Positions 47,092-59,400 of a stretch of 64,000 nucleotides of DNA are shown here, piece after piece. The stretch is taken from contig CALRDN010000003.1 of the NCBI GenBank assembly GCA_943354965.1, positions 1-64,000 of the forward strand, read 5' to 3'. Origin of the DNA: Candidatus Peribacteria bacterium (GTDB lineage: Bacteria; Patescibacteriota; Gracilibacteria; UBA1369; UBA12463). The translations under genes and the position numbers were made by a program. Each line of letters opens with the position of its first letter. Positions within the stretch are counted from its first letter, which is position 1. The notes beneath the pieces are model-generated. The model was not told the DNA's origin and searched no databases. It was given only the letters and a program-made list of their open reading frames with translations.

Positions 47092-49560
47092 TCAATGTGG
47101 CTTATACTTCGGAATCTCGCTATTGAACTCTCGCATTGCGGGGAAAATTAATCCCGGGAAAAGTACATCGCGGAAGAGTCCGAGTGATCGATCGGCGTCA
47201 TACACATCATGCGACATGACGGTTTCTTGGCTTAACCATCCGATGCAGAGGTTTTCGATGGTATAGAGTTGTACCTCCACTGTTTCGGTGATCATCTTGC
47301 CGTCCTTGGCTCGAATGTGATGTCTGGATCCTCGCTGTCCGGCGCGATGATGCGCTGATAGAATCGCCGTTACCGATGGCCTTTCTTTCTTCTTGAGACG
47401 CCCGCTACTCGGATCCTCCACCTTTACGGTTGTTCCACCGATTTCATTAAATACAAAATCCTTTGCTCTGCGCATCTGCTTGCGAATATTTCCGTTTACC
47501 GCCACGCATGTACGTGTTCCATCTGTTATTTCTCTTTCGCCCTGTCGTAACTGCGATATAAGTCTTGATTGCAATGACTTAGAGTTCCATAGTATTCCAT
47601 TTTCTTCAAAACTAGGACTAAAGAAATAGAGCGTTAACGGCTCGTCCTGATGATGAAGCGTCACTTCGTAGAGCGTTACTTCTTCTATCTTTTTTTCTTC
47701 ATAGAATCTACCATCAATCTCTTTTAATGGCTTTCCCTCGCCACTATCATGCTCTCCTTCCTGAACTTGCTCGTACCTGTATTCCGGAACTCTTGCTTTC
47801 ATAAAGTCGCTCAAAACCGGTGCGCCCGATTCATCCACTTCCTGTAGAATTCTCCACCTGAATTTCACAGGTTTTATTTCCTCCGGAACAATTCCAAATC
47901 TCTCACGAAATCTCTCGTCAAATGCCTTTGTCGTTTCTATAAACCTTGACGTATCCCCACCTGGCAACATATCGTGTGATTTGTACCAAAACTCAAGCAT
48001 AGTCCGTGCCTCATACCCTACGATTCGCTCAATCATTCCATGTAAATCCTCCTCGCTTGAAGCATATTCCCTGAGCTGATAGGTATCCGTAATCCACTGA
48101 CCAGCTTCATCATTATCCTCCAGGAATAGCGAAGGATTATCGCACCATACCATGAGATTTTTGATGTTTCTCTCATTTTCAATTGCGGGAATAAATACCG
48201 CCATCTGCTTCTCTGGTACCGAATCCGGGACAAAATGAAGTGCCTCTCTTTTAATTTTATCTATGGTTTTTTTACCCTCATTAATTTCTCTTTCTATCAT
48301 CGCCCTCGCTTCACTTACCGTCATATTTTCTAATTCTAACCTCCATAAAAGTCTACTTTCTCCCATTTTTGCTTCTTCAACTAACATGTGGATCGGTTCC
48401 CTCATTTCAGCTTTCGGAACGATAATACGGGCCATGGTATTCATACTTACCACCGTCGTCTCAGCTATATCCATTCTGAACTTTGGGACTCTTTGGTCGC
48501 GAATATCCTTGATAAAATGGCGAGCAAACCAAGAGTGAAAACTATTTCCATTTGTAACACCATATCCCGCTTCTCCCGTAGCCTCTTGCACCTCTACTCG
48601 TTTCTTCCTTCGCACTTTCTGACGCGCTTCGCGCGCCTTGAAAATCGACTGCGTGAATAAAAGCCTATCGAGATTTTCCAATCTGAATCCGATTTTTTCG
48701 AGATATTCAATTAATTGTTTGCGTGGTCCTTCCAATGTTAAAATCTTTTCTCCCTGTTCGCCTAACACTCGAGCAAAAAGAAAATCTAATATTGTTCGGT
48801 TTTTCTTGAACGCTTCTTCGAATTTAGAAGTACTAATATCTACAGTCTCCTTCACAATTCTCTCCGTGAGATCCGTCATAATATCTTGATCACCCTTCAT
48901 GATATCAATCACATTCATGTCCGAATATTTCTCTTGTAGCCTCTCTATGACTTCAAACACCTTCCTCTCTTCCTTTTCTGTTCCGTATACTAAAATAAAT
49001 TCACTGAATTCATGCTTAAGTGCGTCAATTTGACTTTGAATTACTCCTGCGCGAAAAGGAAGTTCTGTCGTTGCTCCGGTCTGCATTCTGTTGTCTCTTC
49101 TTTCTTGCAACCCTTGAAAAAAACTTTCAAGAAGATCTCTTACGAGTTTACTCGAATTTGTAGTATCATCCGGATCACTTCTCCCAAGAAGTTCCAAAAA
49201 CTCGCCAGGAAGTAAATGATGATCACGAATCACTTCATCCACTAGATCGTTCATAATTCCTTTTAGAGAGGCTCGCACATCTCCGGCTCGGCGTTTTACG
49301 TTCGTCGTAAGCCCTTGGTGAATTTTATCCTTTTTCACGTCATCGAGCATCAAAGCATCATAAGGTCTCATTTCCCGATCCTTTACTTTCACATGAGCTT
49401 TTGGCTCCTCTGTCTCCTGCTCCATTTCCGCCTCGGGAACAACACTATTCAATAAATTTCCCGCTGAATCATATGTGCCCGTCGTGCTAGCCCAATCGTC
49501 GGCATGGGCATTTCCATCGTCATTGGTCATCGGTCTTGGAATATCGGGACTACTGGACAT
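47092..49560 (-). CDS. Large hypothetical protein; C-terminus weakly RelA/SpoT-like
   Basis: 822-aa ORF, TGA stop; SRHHIRAKDGKMITETVEVQLYTIENLC...SHDVYDADR is reminiscent of RelA/SpoT-fold nucleotidyltransferases. Confidence 0.75.
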   Translation of the reverse strand: MSSSPDIPRPMTNDDGNAHADDWASTTGTYDSAGNLLNSVVPEAEMEQETEEPKAHVKVKDREMRPYDALMLDDVKKDKIHQGLTTNVKRRAGDVRASLKGIMNDLVDEVIRDHHLLPGEFLELLGRSDPDDTTNSSKLVRDLLESFFQGLQERRDNRMQTGATTELPFRAGVIQSQIDALKHEFSEFILVYGTEKEERKVFEVIERLQEKYSDMNVIDIMKGDQDIMTDLTERIVKETVDISTSKFEEAFKKNRTILDFLFARVLGEQGEKILTLEGPRKQLIEYLEKIGFRLENLDRLLFTQSIFKAREARQKVRRKKRVEVQEATGEAGYGVTNGNSFHSWFARHFIKDIRDQRVPKFRMDIAETTVVSMNTMARIIVPKAEMREPIHMLVEEAKMGESRLLWRLELENMTVSEARAMIEREINEGKKTIDKIKREALHFVPDSVPEKQMAVFIPAIENERNIKNLMVWCDNPSLFLEDNDEAGQWITDTYQLREYASSEEDLHGMIERIVGYEARTMLEFWYKSHDMLPGGDTSRFIETTKAFDERFRERFGIVPEEIKPVKFRWRILQEVDESGAPVLSDFMKARVPEYRYEQVQEGEHDSGEGKPLKEIDGRFYEEKKIEEVTLYEVTLHHQDEPLTLYFFSPSFEENGILWNSKSLQSRLISQLRQGEREITDGTRTCVAVNGNIRKQMRRAKDFVFNEIGGTTVKVEDPSSGRLKKKERPSVTAILSAHHRAGQRGSRHHIRAKDGKMITETVEVQLYTIENLCIGWLSQETVMSHDVYDADRSLGLFRDVLFPGLIFPAMREFNSEIPKYKPH

Positions 49561-49644
49561 GGCTCAATTATACCATATTTTATGTTTTTGTGGCAAATCG
49601 GCTTTGAGTGATTATTAGCCCTCAAGAAAGTTCAAATTTTACCC

Positions 49645-49673
49645 TTGCTTTTTTCTTGCAACATTTCTACTAT
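49645..49673 (+). promoter_or_regulatory. Sigma70-like promoter for the atp operon
   Basis: TTGCTT, 17-nt spacer, TACTAT; about 40 nt before the atpD ATG. Confidence 0.5.
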
Positions 49674-49686
49674 CTTTCGGAACTAA

Positions 49687-51114
<1,428 letters not shown>

Positions 51115-51147
51115 TTATTTAGAAAAATTTTTCTTCTAAAAAATCTC

Positions 51148-51588
51148 ATGAAAATTCCTTTTTATCTCGTCACACCGGAAAAAATCGTCTTCCAACAGGA
51201 TGTCGAATCGGCAACTATGCCTACGGTTGATGGAGAGATCACGGTTTTACCACATCATATTCCCCTTATCACAGCGCTTACTCATGGCGTCATCCAGCTC
51301 AAGACCGCTGAGGAAACGCATTATGTATCAGTAAGCCACGGAGTTGTAAAAGTCGACTCTATGGGAATCACGGTACTATCAGCAAGTGCTGAGAGAGCCG
51401 ACGAGATGGTCATGGAACAAGTTGAAAAAGCCCTCGCAGATGCCAAGAAACTCGCTGAGCTCAAGAAAGAAAGTGATGAAGAGTACATTCAAGCAATGGC
51501 AATTGTGGCCAAAGAAAGCGCTCGACTCCATGCTCTCCGAAAACATCACACACGAGTACAAGATATAACCGGCAGATCCTCATCATAA
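51148..51588 (+). CDS. atpC: ATP synthase epsilon subunit
   Basis: YLVTPEKIVFQQDVESATMPTVDGEITVLPHHIPLITALTHGVI. Confidence 0.95.
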   Translation: MKIPFYLVTPEKIVFQQDVESATMPTVDGEITVLPHHIPLITALTHGVIQLKTAEETHYVSVSHGVVKVDSMGITVLSASAERADEMVMEQVEKALADAKKLAELKKESDEEYIQAMAIVAKESARLHALRKHHTRVQDITGRSSS

Positions 51589-51593
51589 ATAGT

Positions 51594-51839
51594 ATGGATA
51601 AAAAAGAGACAAAAAGAGAAAAGTCAGCAATGTGGTTAGCGCTCGACGTAGCATGGGAGCTTGGATACATCGTCGTCATACCCATCGTTGTACTGGGAGC
51701 AGGAGGAGCTTATGCAGATAAAAAATTCGGAACATCACCATTATTTCTCTTCATCGGAATCATCATCGCCTTCACTGTCACCTCAATAGCCGCCTACCGA
51801 AAGATCAAAGTCATAACTCAAGAAATTAACTCATTGTAA
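51594..51839 (+). CDS. AtpI/AtpZ-like small membrane protein
   Basis: Two-TM protein, GGAYADKKFGTSPLFLFIGIIIAFTVTSIAAYRKIK; between atpC and atpB. Confidence 0.8.
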   Translation: MDKKETKREKSAMWLALDVAWELGYIVVIPIVVLGAGGAYADKKFGTSPLFLFIGIIIAFTVTSIAAYRKIKVITQEINSL

Positions 51840-51840
51840 G

Positions 51841-52731
51841 ATGTCACAAGAAATAGTAGTACAAACGGGAACGGGAGAAGGAACGGGTACAGCACCGACT
51901 GCTGCCGGTGTGGAAACGAGCACGTTTTTCCCACCAACTATCTACTCTGAGACGGTTGGACATGTTGGAGGTTTTGAAATTCGAAATACCTTATTGATGT
52001 CCTGGATTTCGGTATTATTCCTGTGCATTGTTGCATGGAGATTTTCACGAAAATACGTGGAGAATGCCGTTCCTAATGGTTTTCAGAATCTCGTGGAAAT
52101 GATTATCGAGGGATTATATGACTTTTTCCACTCGGTAACTCAGGATACAAAACAGACAAAACAGTTCTTCGGTGTTTGCGCCACGATCTTTTTCTTCATC
52201 GTCGTCTCAAACTGGTTCGGTATCTTCCCTGGCGTTGGACCGATTGGTATCTGGGAAATGCATAACGGACATGAAATTCTGGTTCCTCTCTTCCGATCAA
52301 CATTCTCTGACGTGAATATGACGCTTGCCATCGCCTTTATCTCGGTCTTCATGACTCAGGTATATGGTATGATGAATCTCAAATTTGGTGGATACTGGGG
52401 TAAGTTCTTTGTAAACCCCCTTAGGGATCCGATTGGATTTGCCGTTGGATTACTCGAACTTATTTCTGAATTCTCTAAGATTATCTCCTTTAGTTTCCGT
52501 CTTTACGGAAATATATTCGCGGGTGAGGTGCTTCTCGCGGTTATCGGCTTCTTGGCACCCTATCTCGCATCAATTCCTTTCTACGGCCTCGAACTTTTCG
52601 TCGGTCTCATTCAAGGATTGGTGTTCTCACTTCTTACGTTGGTCTTCTTCAAAATGGGATCGACTGGTCACGGTGACCACGACGAGGTTGCGCATACCTC
52701 AGACGTAAAACATGCTGTTATCGCATCATAA
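51841..52731 (+). CDS. atpB: ATP synthase a subunit
   Basis: FSFRLYGNIFAGEVLL containing the conserved Arg; multi-TM. Confidence 0.95.
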   Translation: MSQEIVVQTGTGEGTGTAPTAAGVETSTFFPPTIYSETVGHVGGFEIRNTLLMSWISVLFLCIVAWRFSRKYVENAVPNGFQNLVEMIIEGLYDFFHSVTQDTKQTKQFFGVCATIFFFIVVSNWFGIFPGVGPIGIWEMHNGHEILVPLFRSTFSDVNMTLAIAFISVFMTQVYGMMNLKFGGYWGKFFVNPLRDPIGFAVGLLELISEFSKIISFSFRLYGNIFAGEVLLAVIGFLAPYLASIPFYGLELFVGLIQGLVFSLLTLVFFKMGSTGHGDHDEVAHTSDVKHAVIAS

Positions 52732-52756
52732 ATTTATTATTTAATACACCCAATTT

Positions 52757-52972
52757 ATGGATAAAAATCTTTTCGTAGCGCTCGTAATCGCCGTTGGTTC
52801 AGCAATTCCAGCCTACTCAATCGGCAAGATTGGTGCACATGGTCTCGACGCTATCGGACGAAATCCAGAAGCAGCTCCAAAAGTTCAGACAGCTATGATT
52901 CTCGCAATCGCTTTTGCTGAAGCTATCGCTATTTACGCTCTCGTTGTTGCTCTTATCATCAAGTTTGTGTAA
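52757..52972 (+). CDS. atpE: ATP synthase c subunit
   Basis: 71-aa hairpin, GLDAIGRNPEA loop and AFAEAIAIYALVVALII. Confidence 0.97.
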   Translation: MDKNLFVALVIAVGSAIPAYSIGKIGAHGLDAIGRNPEAAPKVQTAMILAIAFAEAIAIYALVVALIIKFV

Positions 52973-53047
52973 CAGACACGCGGGTCAGCAGACCTGTCCC
53001 TCCGGGGAAAGTGTCATATCCCGTTTTCTTTATAATTATTTTTCCTC

Positions 53048-53548
53048 ATGGAACTCATCTCAAAGTTAGGCATTAACCTCGGCATGCTCGTTGCGCAGCT
53101 CGTAAACTTCCTTCTTTTGCTTTTTATTCTTAAGAAGTTTGTATACGGTCCTGTTCTCGAAAAGCTGGAGCAGCGTAAAAACATGATTGCTAAGTCGGTC
53201 AGCGACTCAAAGGCTGCCGATGAGACCCTCAGAGATATCGAGAAGGCTCGTAGTGAGATGATTGAAAAAACTAAATCTCAATCTCTTGCTATGATCGAAG
53301 CTGCTGCAACAAGTGCTGAAGAAGCCAAAAACAGCATTACTGAAAGCGCACGTCGTGAGGCTCAAGCTATCTTTGATCAGAGCAAACTCCAGATCGCTCG
53401 CGAGAAGGAGAAGATGCTCAAGGAGGCTGGTGAAGAACTTGGAAGATTGGTCGTGAGGGCCGCCGAGAAGATCATCGAGCGTGAGTTCACTCCTGAAGAT
53501 CAGAAGCGACTTGCCACACAGGCTACCGAGCAGTTTGGACAGAAATAA
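53048..53548 (+). CDS. atpF: ATP synthase b subunit
   Basis: N-terminal TM plus long coiled coil; position in operon. Confidence 0.95.
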   Translation: MELISKLGINLGMLVAQLVNFLLLLFILKKFVYGPVLEKLEQRKNMIAKSVSDSKAADETLRDIEKARSEMIEKTKSQSLAMIEAAATSAEEAKNSITESARREAQAIFDQSKLQIAREKEKMLKEAGEELGRLVVRAAEKIIEREFTPEDQKRLATQATEQFGQK

Positions 53549-53568
53549 TTTTTCCTCAGAAACTTTTC

Positions 53569-53964
53569 ATGAAACTTACCGCCAAACAGTACGCTGAAGT
53601 CCTCGTCAATGTCGTCTCAAAGGCACCTGCTGCCGCTGACCGTTTTGGTGAGTCATTCTGGGCGCTGTTACGAGAGAACCGACAAGAGAAGCTTTTTGGC
53701 TCTATCATGCGCCAGGCAAAGAAGCTGTGGAATGAAAAGCACGGTATCGTCGAGGTGACGGTAACGGTCGCGAGCGAGGATGGCAATGAAAAAGAAAAAC
53801 TCATCGCGAGTCTCGAAAAAGCTCTTGGAAAGAAGGTTCAACTTCATATGAAGGTCGATCCAACTATCAAGGGTGGAATTATTCTGCAAGTTGATGACGC
53901 GCGTTATGATGCCTCTGTTTCCGGAAAACTCGCAGCACTATCCCGACAATTTCAGACACTCTAA
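53569..53964 (+). CDS. atpH: ATP synthase delta subunit (short)
   Basis: KVDPTIKGGIILQVDDARYDASVSGKLAALSRQF; position between b and alpha. Confidence 0.88.
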   Translation: MKLTAKQYAEVLVNVVSKAPAAADRFGESFWALLRENRQEKLFGSIMRQAKKLWNEKHGIVEVTVTVASEDGNEKEKLIASLEKALGKKVQLHMKVDPTIKGGIILQVDDARYDASVSGKLAALSRQFQTL

Positions 53965-54030
53965 GTTCAGACCGTATTCTACGCACATTCATTCACAAAA
54001 AACTTTTACAACCATTTACTCAACGACTCT

Positions 54031-55533
54031 ATGCAAGACTCCGTACTAGACGCCCTCAAAAGGCACATTCAGGACTTTCGATCTACCTCTACCGTTGAAC
54101 ACACTGGTACGGTTCTCGAGGTTGGTGATGGTATCGCTCGATTGAGCGGACTTAAGGACGTGAAGTCTTCTGAGGTTCTTGAGTTCCCAAACGGTGTATA
54201 CGGCTGGGCCCTTAACTTGGAAGAAGATACCGTAGGATGCGTTATCTTGGGTGATTCCAAGCAGGTCAAAGAAGGCGATACGGTAAAATCTACCGGACGA
54301 ATTCTCTCCGTTCCTGTTGGCGAAGGAATGATTGGACGTGTTGTAAACGCTTTGGGTGAGCCATTAGATGGCAAAGGAGCTATCGTAAGTACAAAACAAT
54401 ATCCTGTGGAAAAAGTTGCTCCTGGTGTTATTACTCGTAAGTCTGTCGGTGTTCCACTCCAGACCGGTATTCGTGCCATCGATGGTATGATTCCGATTGG
54501 TCGTGGTCAGCGTGAGCTGATTATCGGCGATCGTCAGACGGGAAAAACCGCTATTGCGATTGATACGATTTTGAATCAAAAAGGAAAAGGTGTGATTTGT
54601 ATTTATGTAGCGATCGGCCAGAAGGAGTCCAAGATCGCGAAGATCGTTGCTGAGCTCGAGCGCCACGGCTCTATGGCCTATACCATCGTTGTGGTTGCCG
54701 GTGCATCACATCCTGCCGCATTCCAATTTCTCGCTCCGTACTCCGGTTGTGCTATTGGAGAATATTTCGTTGATCAGGGAAAAGATGTGTTGGCGGTTTA
54801 CGATGACCTTTCCAAGCATGCATGGGCTTATCGACAGATGTCATTGCTCCTCAAGCGTCCACCTGGTCGTGAGGCTTACCCTGGAGATATTTTTTACCTC
54901 CACTCCCGCTTATTGGAACGTGCGGTTTGTTTGAATGAAGAAAATGGTGGTGGATCGCTTACTGCCCTCCCGGTTATTGAAACTCAGGCAGGTGATGTAT
55001 CTGCGTATATTCCTACGAATGTTATCTCCATTACGGATGGTCAGATTTATTTGGAACCGGATCTCTTCTTCAAGGGTATTCGTCCCGCTATTAACGTCGG
55101 TCTCTCGGTTTCACGTGTAGGATCTGCCGCTCAGGTAAAGGGTATGAAGAAGGTTGCTGGTAAATTACGTTTGGAACTTGCCCAGTATCGTGAACTTGCT
55201 GCGTTCGCGCAGTTTGGTTCTGATCTCGATGCGGCGACGAAGCGACAACTTGATTTGGGAGCTCGTTTGACTGAGATTTTGAAACAAGATCAGTATGAGC
55301 CAACTCCTGTCGAACAACAGATTACGATTATCTATGCCGCCATCAATGGCCACTTGAACGAGCTAGAGACAACACAGGTTAAGGCTTTTATGAAGGGCTT
55401 TTTCTACCACTTGTCTACCGCTCAGAAGGTCTTCATGGATCAGTTCGCCGCCAAGCCGGAGATCACTCCGGAAAATGAGGTAAAATTGAAGGAGATTATT
55501 ACTGGCTATAAGAATGAATTTCTAAACAAATAA
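54031..55533 (+). CDS. atpA: ATP synthase alpha subunit
   Basis: [40 protein letters not shown]. Confidence 0.98.
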   Translation: MQDSVLDALKRHIQDFRSTSTVEHTGTVLEVGDGIARLSGLKDVKSSEVLEFPNGVYGWALNLEEDTVGCVILGDSKQVKEGDTVKSTGRILSVPVGEGMIGRVVNALGEPLDGKGAIVSTKQYPVEKVAPGVITRKSVGVPLQTGIRAIDGMIPIGRGQRELIIGDRQTGKTAIAIDTILNQKGKGVICIYVAIGQKESKIAKIVAELERHGSMAYTIVVVAGASHPAAFQFLAPYSGCAIGEYFVDQGKDVLAVYDDLSKHAWAYRQMSLLLKRPPGREAYPGDIFYLHSRLLERAVCLNEENGGGSLTALPVIETQAGDVSAYIPTNVISITDGQIYLEPDLFFKGIRPAINVGLSVSRVGSAAQVKGMKKVAGKLRLELAQYRELAAFAQFGSDLDAATKRQLDLGARLTEILKQDQYEPTPVEQQITIIYAAINGHLNELETTQVKAFMKGFFYHLSTAQKVFMDQFAAKPEITPENEVKLKEIITGYKNEFLNK

Positions 55534-55537
55534 AACC

Positions 55538-56458
55538 ATGGCAGGAAGTCGAGAAATACGCAGAAAGATCAAATCAATCAAGGCAACCAAGCAGATCACG
55601 CGAGCCATGGAGCTCGTCTCTGCCGCAAAAATGAAACGTGCGGTCAACCATGCCCTCGGTATGCGTGCCTATGCTTCAACCGCCTTGATGGTGCTCTCAC
55701 ATCTTGCTGACAAAACTCATCCCGACCTTCATCCATTACTTGAGGTTCGCAATTCGACGAAGCGTGTGCTCGTCGTTGCCTACTCATCGGATCGTGGACT
55801 CTGCGGAAGTTTCAATGCCTTGTTATTCAAAAAAGTAGTTGAACATGAGAAAGAATTGAAACAGGAGATTCCTGGAATTGAAATTGATTATATGGCTGTT
55901 GGAAAACGTGTTGGTGAGTTTTTGGCTCGCACGGGCCGAAATGTCGTCGCCTCATTCACGGGTATGACGAACCGACCATCTCTCCAGTCTACCCTTCCTG
56001 TTGGAAAAATTGCATTGGATTCATATTTAGAAAAACGATACGACCGCGTGGTACTCGTATATCAGCACTTCCTCTCTGCTCTCTTCCAGAAACCTACCGC
56101 TTTTCAATTGCTTCCTTTCAGTACGGAAACACTCATCGAGATGGGCGCAGAACTCAATCTCTTCAAACACATCAATCAGAATATCAAAGAAGAGGGCGAA
56201 GAATATCTCTTCGAACCTTCGGCTGATGTCATCTTGGAAGAACTCCTTCCCCAGCTGACCCAAATGCAGCTCTTCCAGGCCGTCTTAGAGACGACTGCGT
56301 CCGAACACTCCGCTCGAATGGTTGCGATGCGTGCCGCCACGGATAATGCCACTGAAATGATGTCAGACCTCACCCTACACTTGAACCAGGTCCGTCAGGC
56401 CGGTATCACCCGCGAAATCGCCGAAATCTCGGCTGGCAAGATCGCGTTGGGGTTGTAG
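55538..56458 (+). CDS. atpG: ATP synthase gamma subunit
   Basis: REIRRKIKSIKATKQITRAMELVSAAKMKRA and SDRGLCGSFN. Confidence 0.97.
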   Translation: MAGSREIRRKIKSIKATKQITRAMELVSAAKMKRAVNHALGMRAYASTALMVLSHLADKTHPDLHPLLEVRNSTKRVLVVAYSSDRGLCGSFNALLFKKVVEHEKELKQEIPGIEIDYMAVGKRVGEFLARTGRNVVASFTGMTNRPSLQSTLPVGKIALDSYLEKRYDRVVLVYQHFLSALFQKPTAFQLLPFSTETLIEMGAELNLFKHINQNIKEEGEEYLFEPSADVILEELLPQLTQMQLFQAVLETTASEHSARMVAMRAATDNATEMMSDLTLHLNQVRQAGITREIAEISAGKIALGL

Positions 56459-56477
56459 TGCACTTCTTGGCTTGATA

Positions 56478-59400
56478 CTATTCTCCTCCTGCTCCTGCTT
56501 CTGCCTGTGCAGCCGCTTTTGCTTTTGCTCTGGCTACCAGGGCTGGGTCTGGGTTTCCGCTGTATCCTTTTAGATTACAATCGTTTACGATCTTAAATAG
56601 CGCCTCCTCTCCAATATAATTTATCGCACTATTAAGCTCCGGACCGAACTCCTCGATGAAATTTTCAATCTGTTTCTGTCTCCCTCCGCCCACATCCGCG
56701 GATGCTTTGTCTACTTTTTCGAATAATATCTTCCACTCATCCCCTTTCTCTGCCTTCGCTCCAATCTTCAAAATCATATTCCTCATCTGATCTATATGAA
56801 ATTTTGATGGAGTCAACGGATCTACTACCGATCCATCATTGTCCAAAACGTTATCCGAAATTACCTGCTTTTTTGTATCACTTTTCAGAAAACGTCCTGT
56901 AATAATTCCATCAAAATTCACGTACGAGAGAATGGCCTTTTCGAGGAGATTTCTGTTTTTGGTTGCAGCAAGGGTCCGTGACCATTCGCTGAATCCCGGG
57001 AACACGTTGAGATATCCCGGTGGTGAGAAGTACTTCTTGTCACCTGCCGATGATCCACACATATTTCTCACCTGCCGATAATCAAGACACGGCATGAAAA
57101 AGTGAGCATCATCATGATCTATACCCTCGGCTGCTCGCGATGCCTTCAGGGTTCTCGTCTGTGTTGTATGATGGGGCATAATTTTTTTCCAGAAGAACTC
57201 ATGTACATTCTTTCCCGGACTATATTTCTTCTTACTTGGGTCTGAATCCTTATCAAAAAAGTTCGCCATTACCTGGAAATCGCTCACCGTAAATGTTCGA
57301 TTATAATGCGGCGGAACCTGACTCTGCATCGTCGTTAACGTCAAAGGCTTATCCTCATCCTTTGCCTGCGTGAAAAAGTCTAGCCATGGTTGCTTGTTAC
57401 ACAGGCCATTAATATCAGCAACACGATCCAGTGTAAGGAGATTTGTGGCCACTCCCATGACGATATAGTAGAGCCTGTTTTCAGCGCTCGATTTTCCTTC
57501 TTCGATCGCATAACGAATAAACTCCTCATATTTCTGCGGATCTACCTGATTTCCCTTCATATGCTCGCTCAATAACGTCCTCATTCCACCGGTTAGGCCG
57601 TTCGGATCATTTTCAAGCGCTGCGGCGTCGCTCTTATACTTATCCAAACCGGACTTGTAGGCGCCCTTATTTTTTGCTTTCCATGAGTCGTACAAATTAT
57701 CGTCTCCCCATATATTTTCAAATGCATCCTTCAGATAATCCATACCTTTTTTTGGAATACCAGAAGGACTCATCCCCACAATTGCATAGGCGTTACCATC
57801 ATTTGGAATAGGAATTTTCTTATCATTTGATAGCGCCGGTATGCGATTAATCGCCTTCCATGTGCGCACATCATCCCATCGCATCATACCTTTCTCCGTG
57901 AGAACTTGAATACAGGCCTTGATCTGATCCTGATTAGAGCTCCCATTCAAAAGTCCACGAATTTCAAAGTCACCCATATGCGCCATGGCGTGTTCAAACT
58001 TTCCGACTTCCTCGTGCTCGGTATCTTCCTTGATACGTAACATTTCCGTACCGATGAATGGTAGGTGTGAACCAAATTTCGAAAATCTATTCTTCATTCT
58101 ACGTTCCCACGTACGCGTCCAATATTCCCAGATGTGCTTGCCGAGCTGACCAACATCCTGCGCACTAAGAAACTGTGTCTCGTTCCATATATGGGCGATT
58201 GTTCCCTCATGCGGTATAGTGACATTTGCCTTTTGCCTCGCTGCTTCCTCATCCATCCATGTTTTTTGCTGGGCCTCCTCTGGAGTTAATGCTGGTCCTG
58301 CATGGGCGCCGTGGTCTTCCTTTGCATGGGCATCATGGAGTGCATGATTCTGCTCTTCAAGCTCTTGCATGTCGGCAATCTCATCCAACTCATCCTCAAG
58401 TTTTTTTGTATATTTTTCTCGCGCCTCAATACGCTTGCCCTCTGGAATCATGGCCGTAGCAGCTGTAGCCACTACAAGTGGATCATTTGATCGCCAGTTA
58501 GCGTTCATCGCGTGCCGGAGGAGTTCTGCCGGTCTATATGATGCCCTACTAATGCGCGTCATCTCGACGTCATCATCCTTGGTCACTTCTTTTACGGTGA
58601 GGAAATTTTTCTGCTCCAACGGGCCATATGCCAACTGCCCCCCTTTTTGAAAACTTACCGGAGCGGCGCCGGGATTGCCATGAACGGCCTTCCAATTATT
58701 GTAGGCATTTTCTGCTTCTACGCCACTCTTCAGATGAGGTACCACCTGGAATCGCTTGATCCATTGGGAAAACTCTCCATAAGTGAGCTTCTTTTTTGCA
58801 ATAGGTCGCGTAAGTATTTGTCCGGCAACCGTTCCACTTCCCGGATATACGACGTTCACTTCTCTATCGAGCTCTACAAAACCATCTGCGTGTATTTTTG
58901 CAATTTTTGCAAAGTTTATCTCATTCTTCTCATTCTTTTTTATCTCATATTCCAGCTCCATTCCTTCTCGGAGAGGGAGCTTCATCGCGTCGAACTGGAT
59001 CTCACGATCGAGCTCTTCTTTGTTATCAATAACTTGGTGTGCCTGCGTATCTGTTACCCATTTCTTGAAACGGCCGAATGTTTCACGCCCTGCGCCTGTT
59101 ACAACAACCAATGGTAGATTGTCTATTTCTATTTTCTCTCCGTTCCAATCAAGTGTTTCATCTGTTGGTTTGTCGAGATATACTCCCTGGACCTCTGTAG
59201 TGACCCATTTGTGCTCGATGATATTATCATCGCGCAGCACCTCCATCTTGTATTGAATTTTCGTGCCAGGTTTGAGATTGATTCCAGATTGCTTACTGCA
59301 GTTCGCGATATCTTGTTTCAGACGAACACGCTTCATCGTCTCTTCCATGCGCGGGGCGAGTTCCTTGATCGTGATGGCGTCATAATTTTTGGCAATTTTT

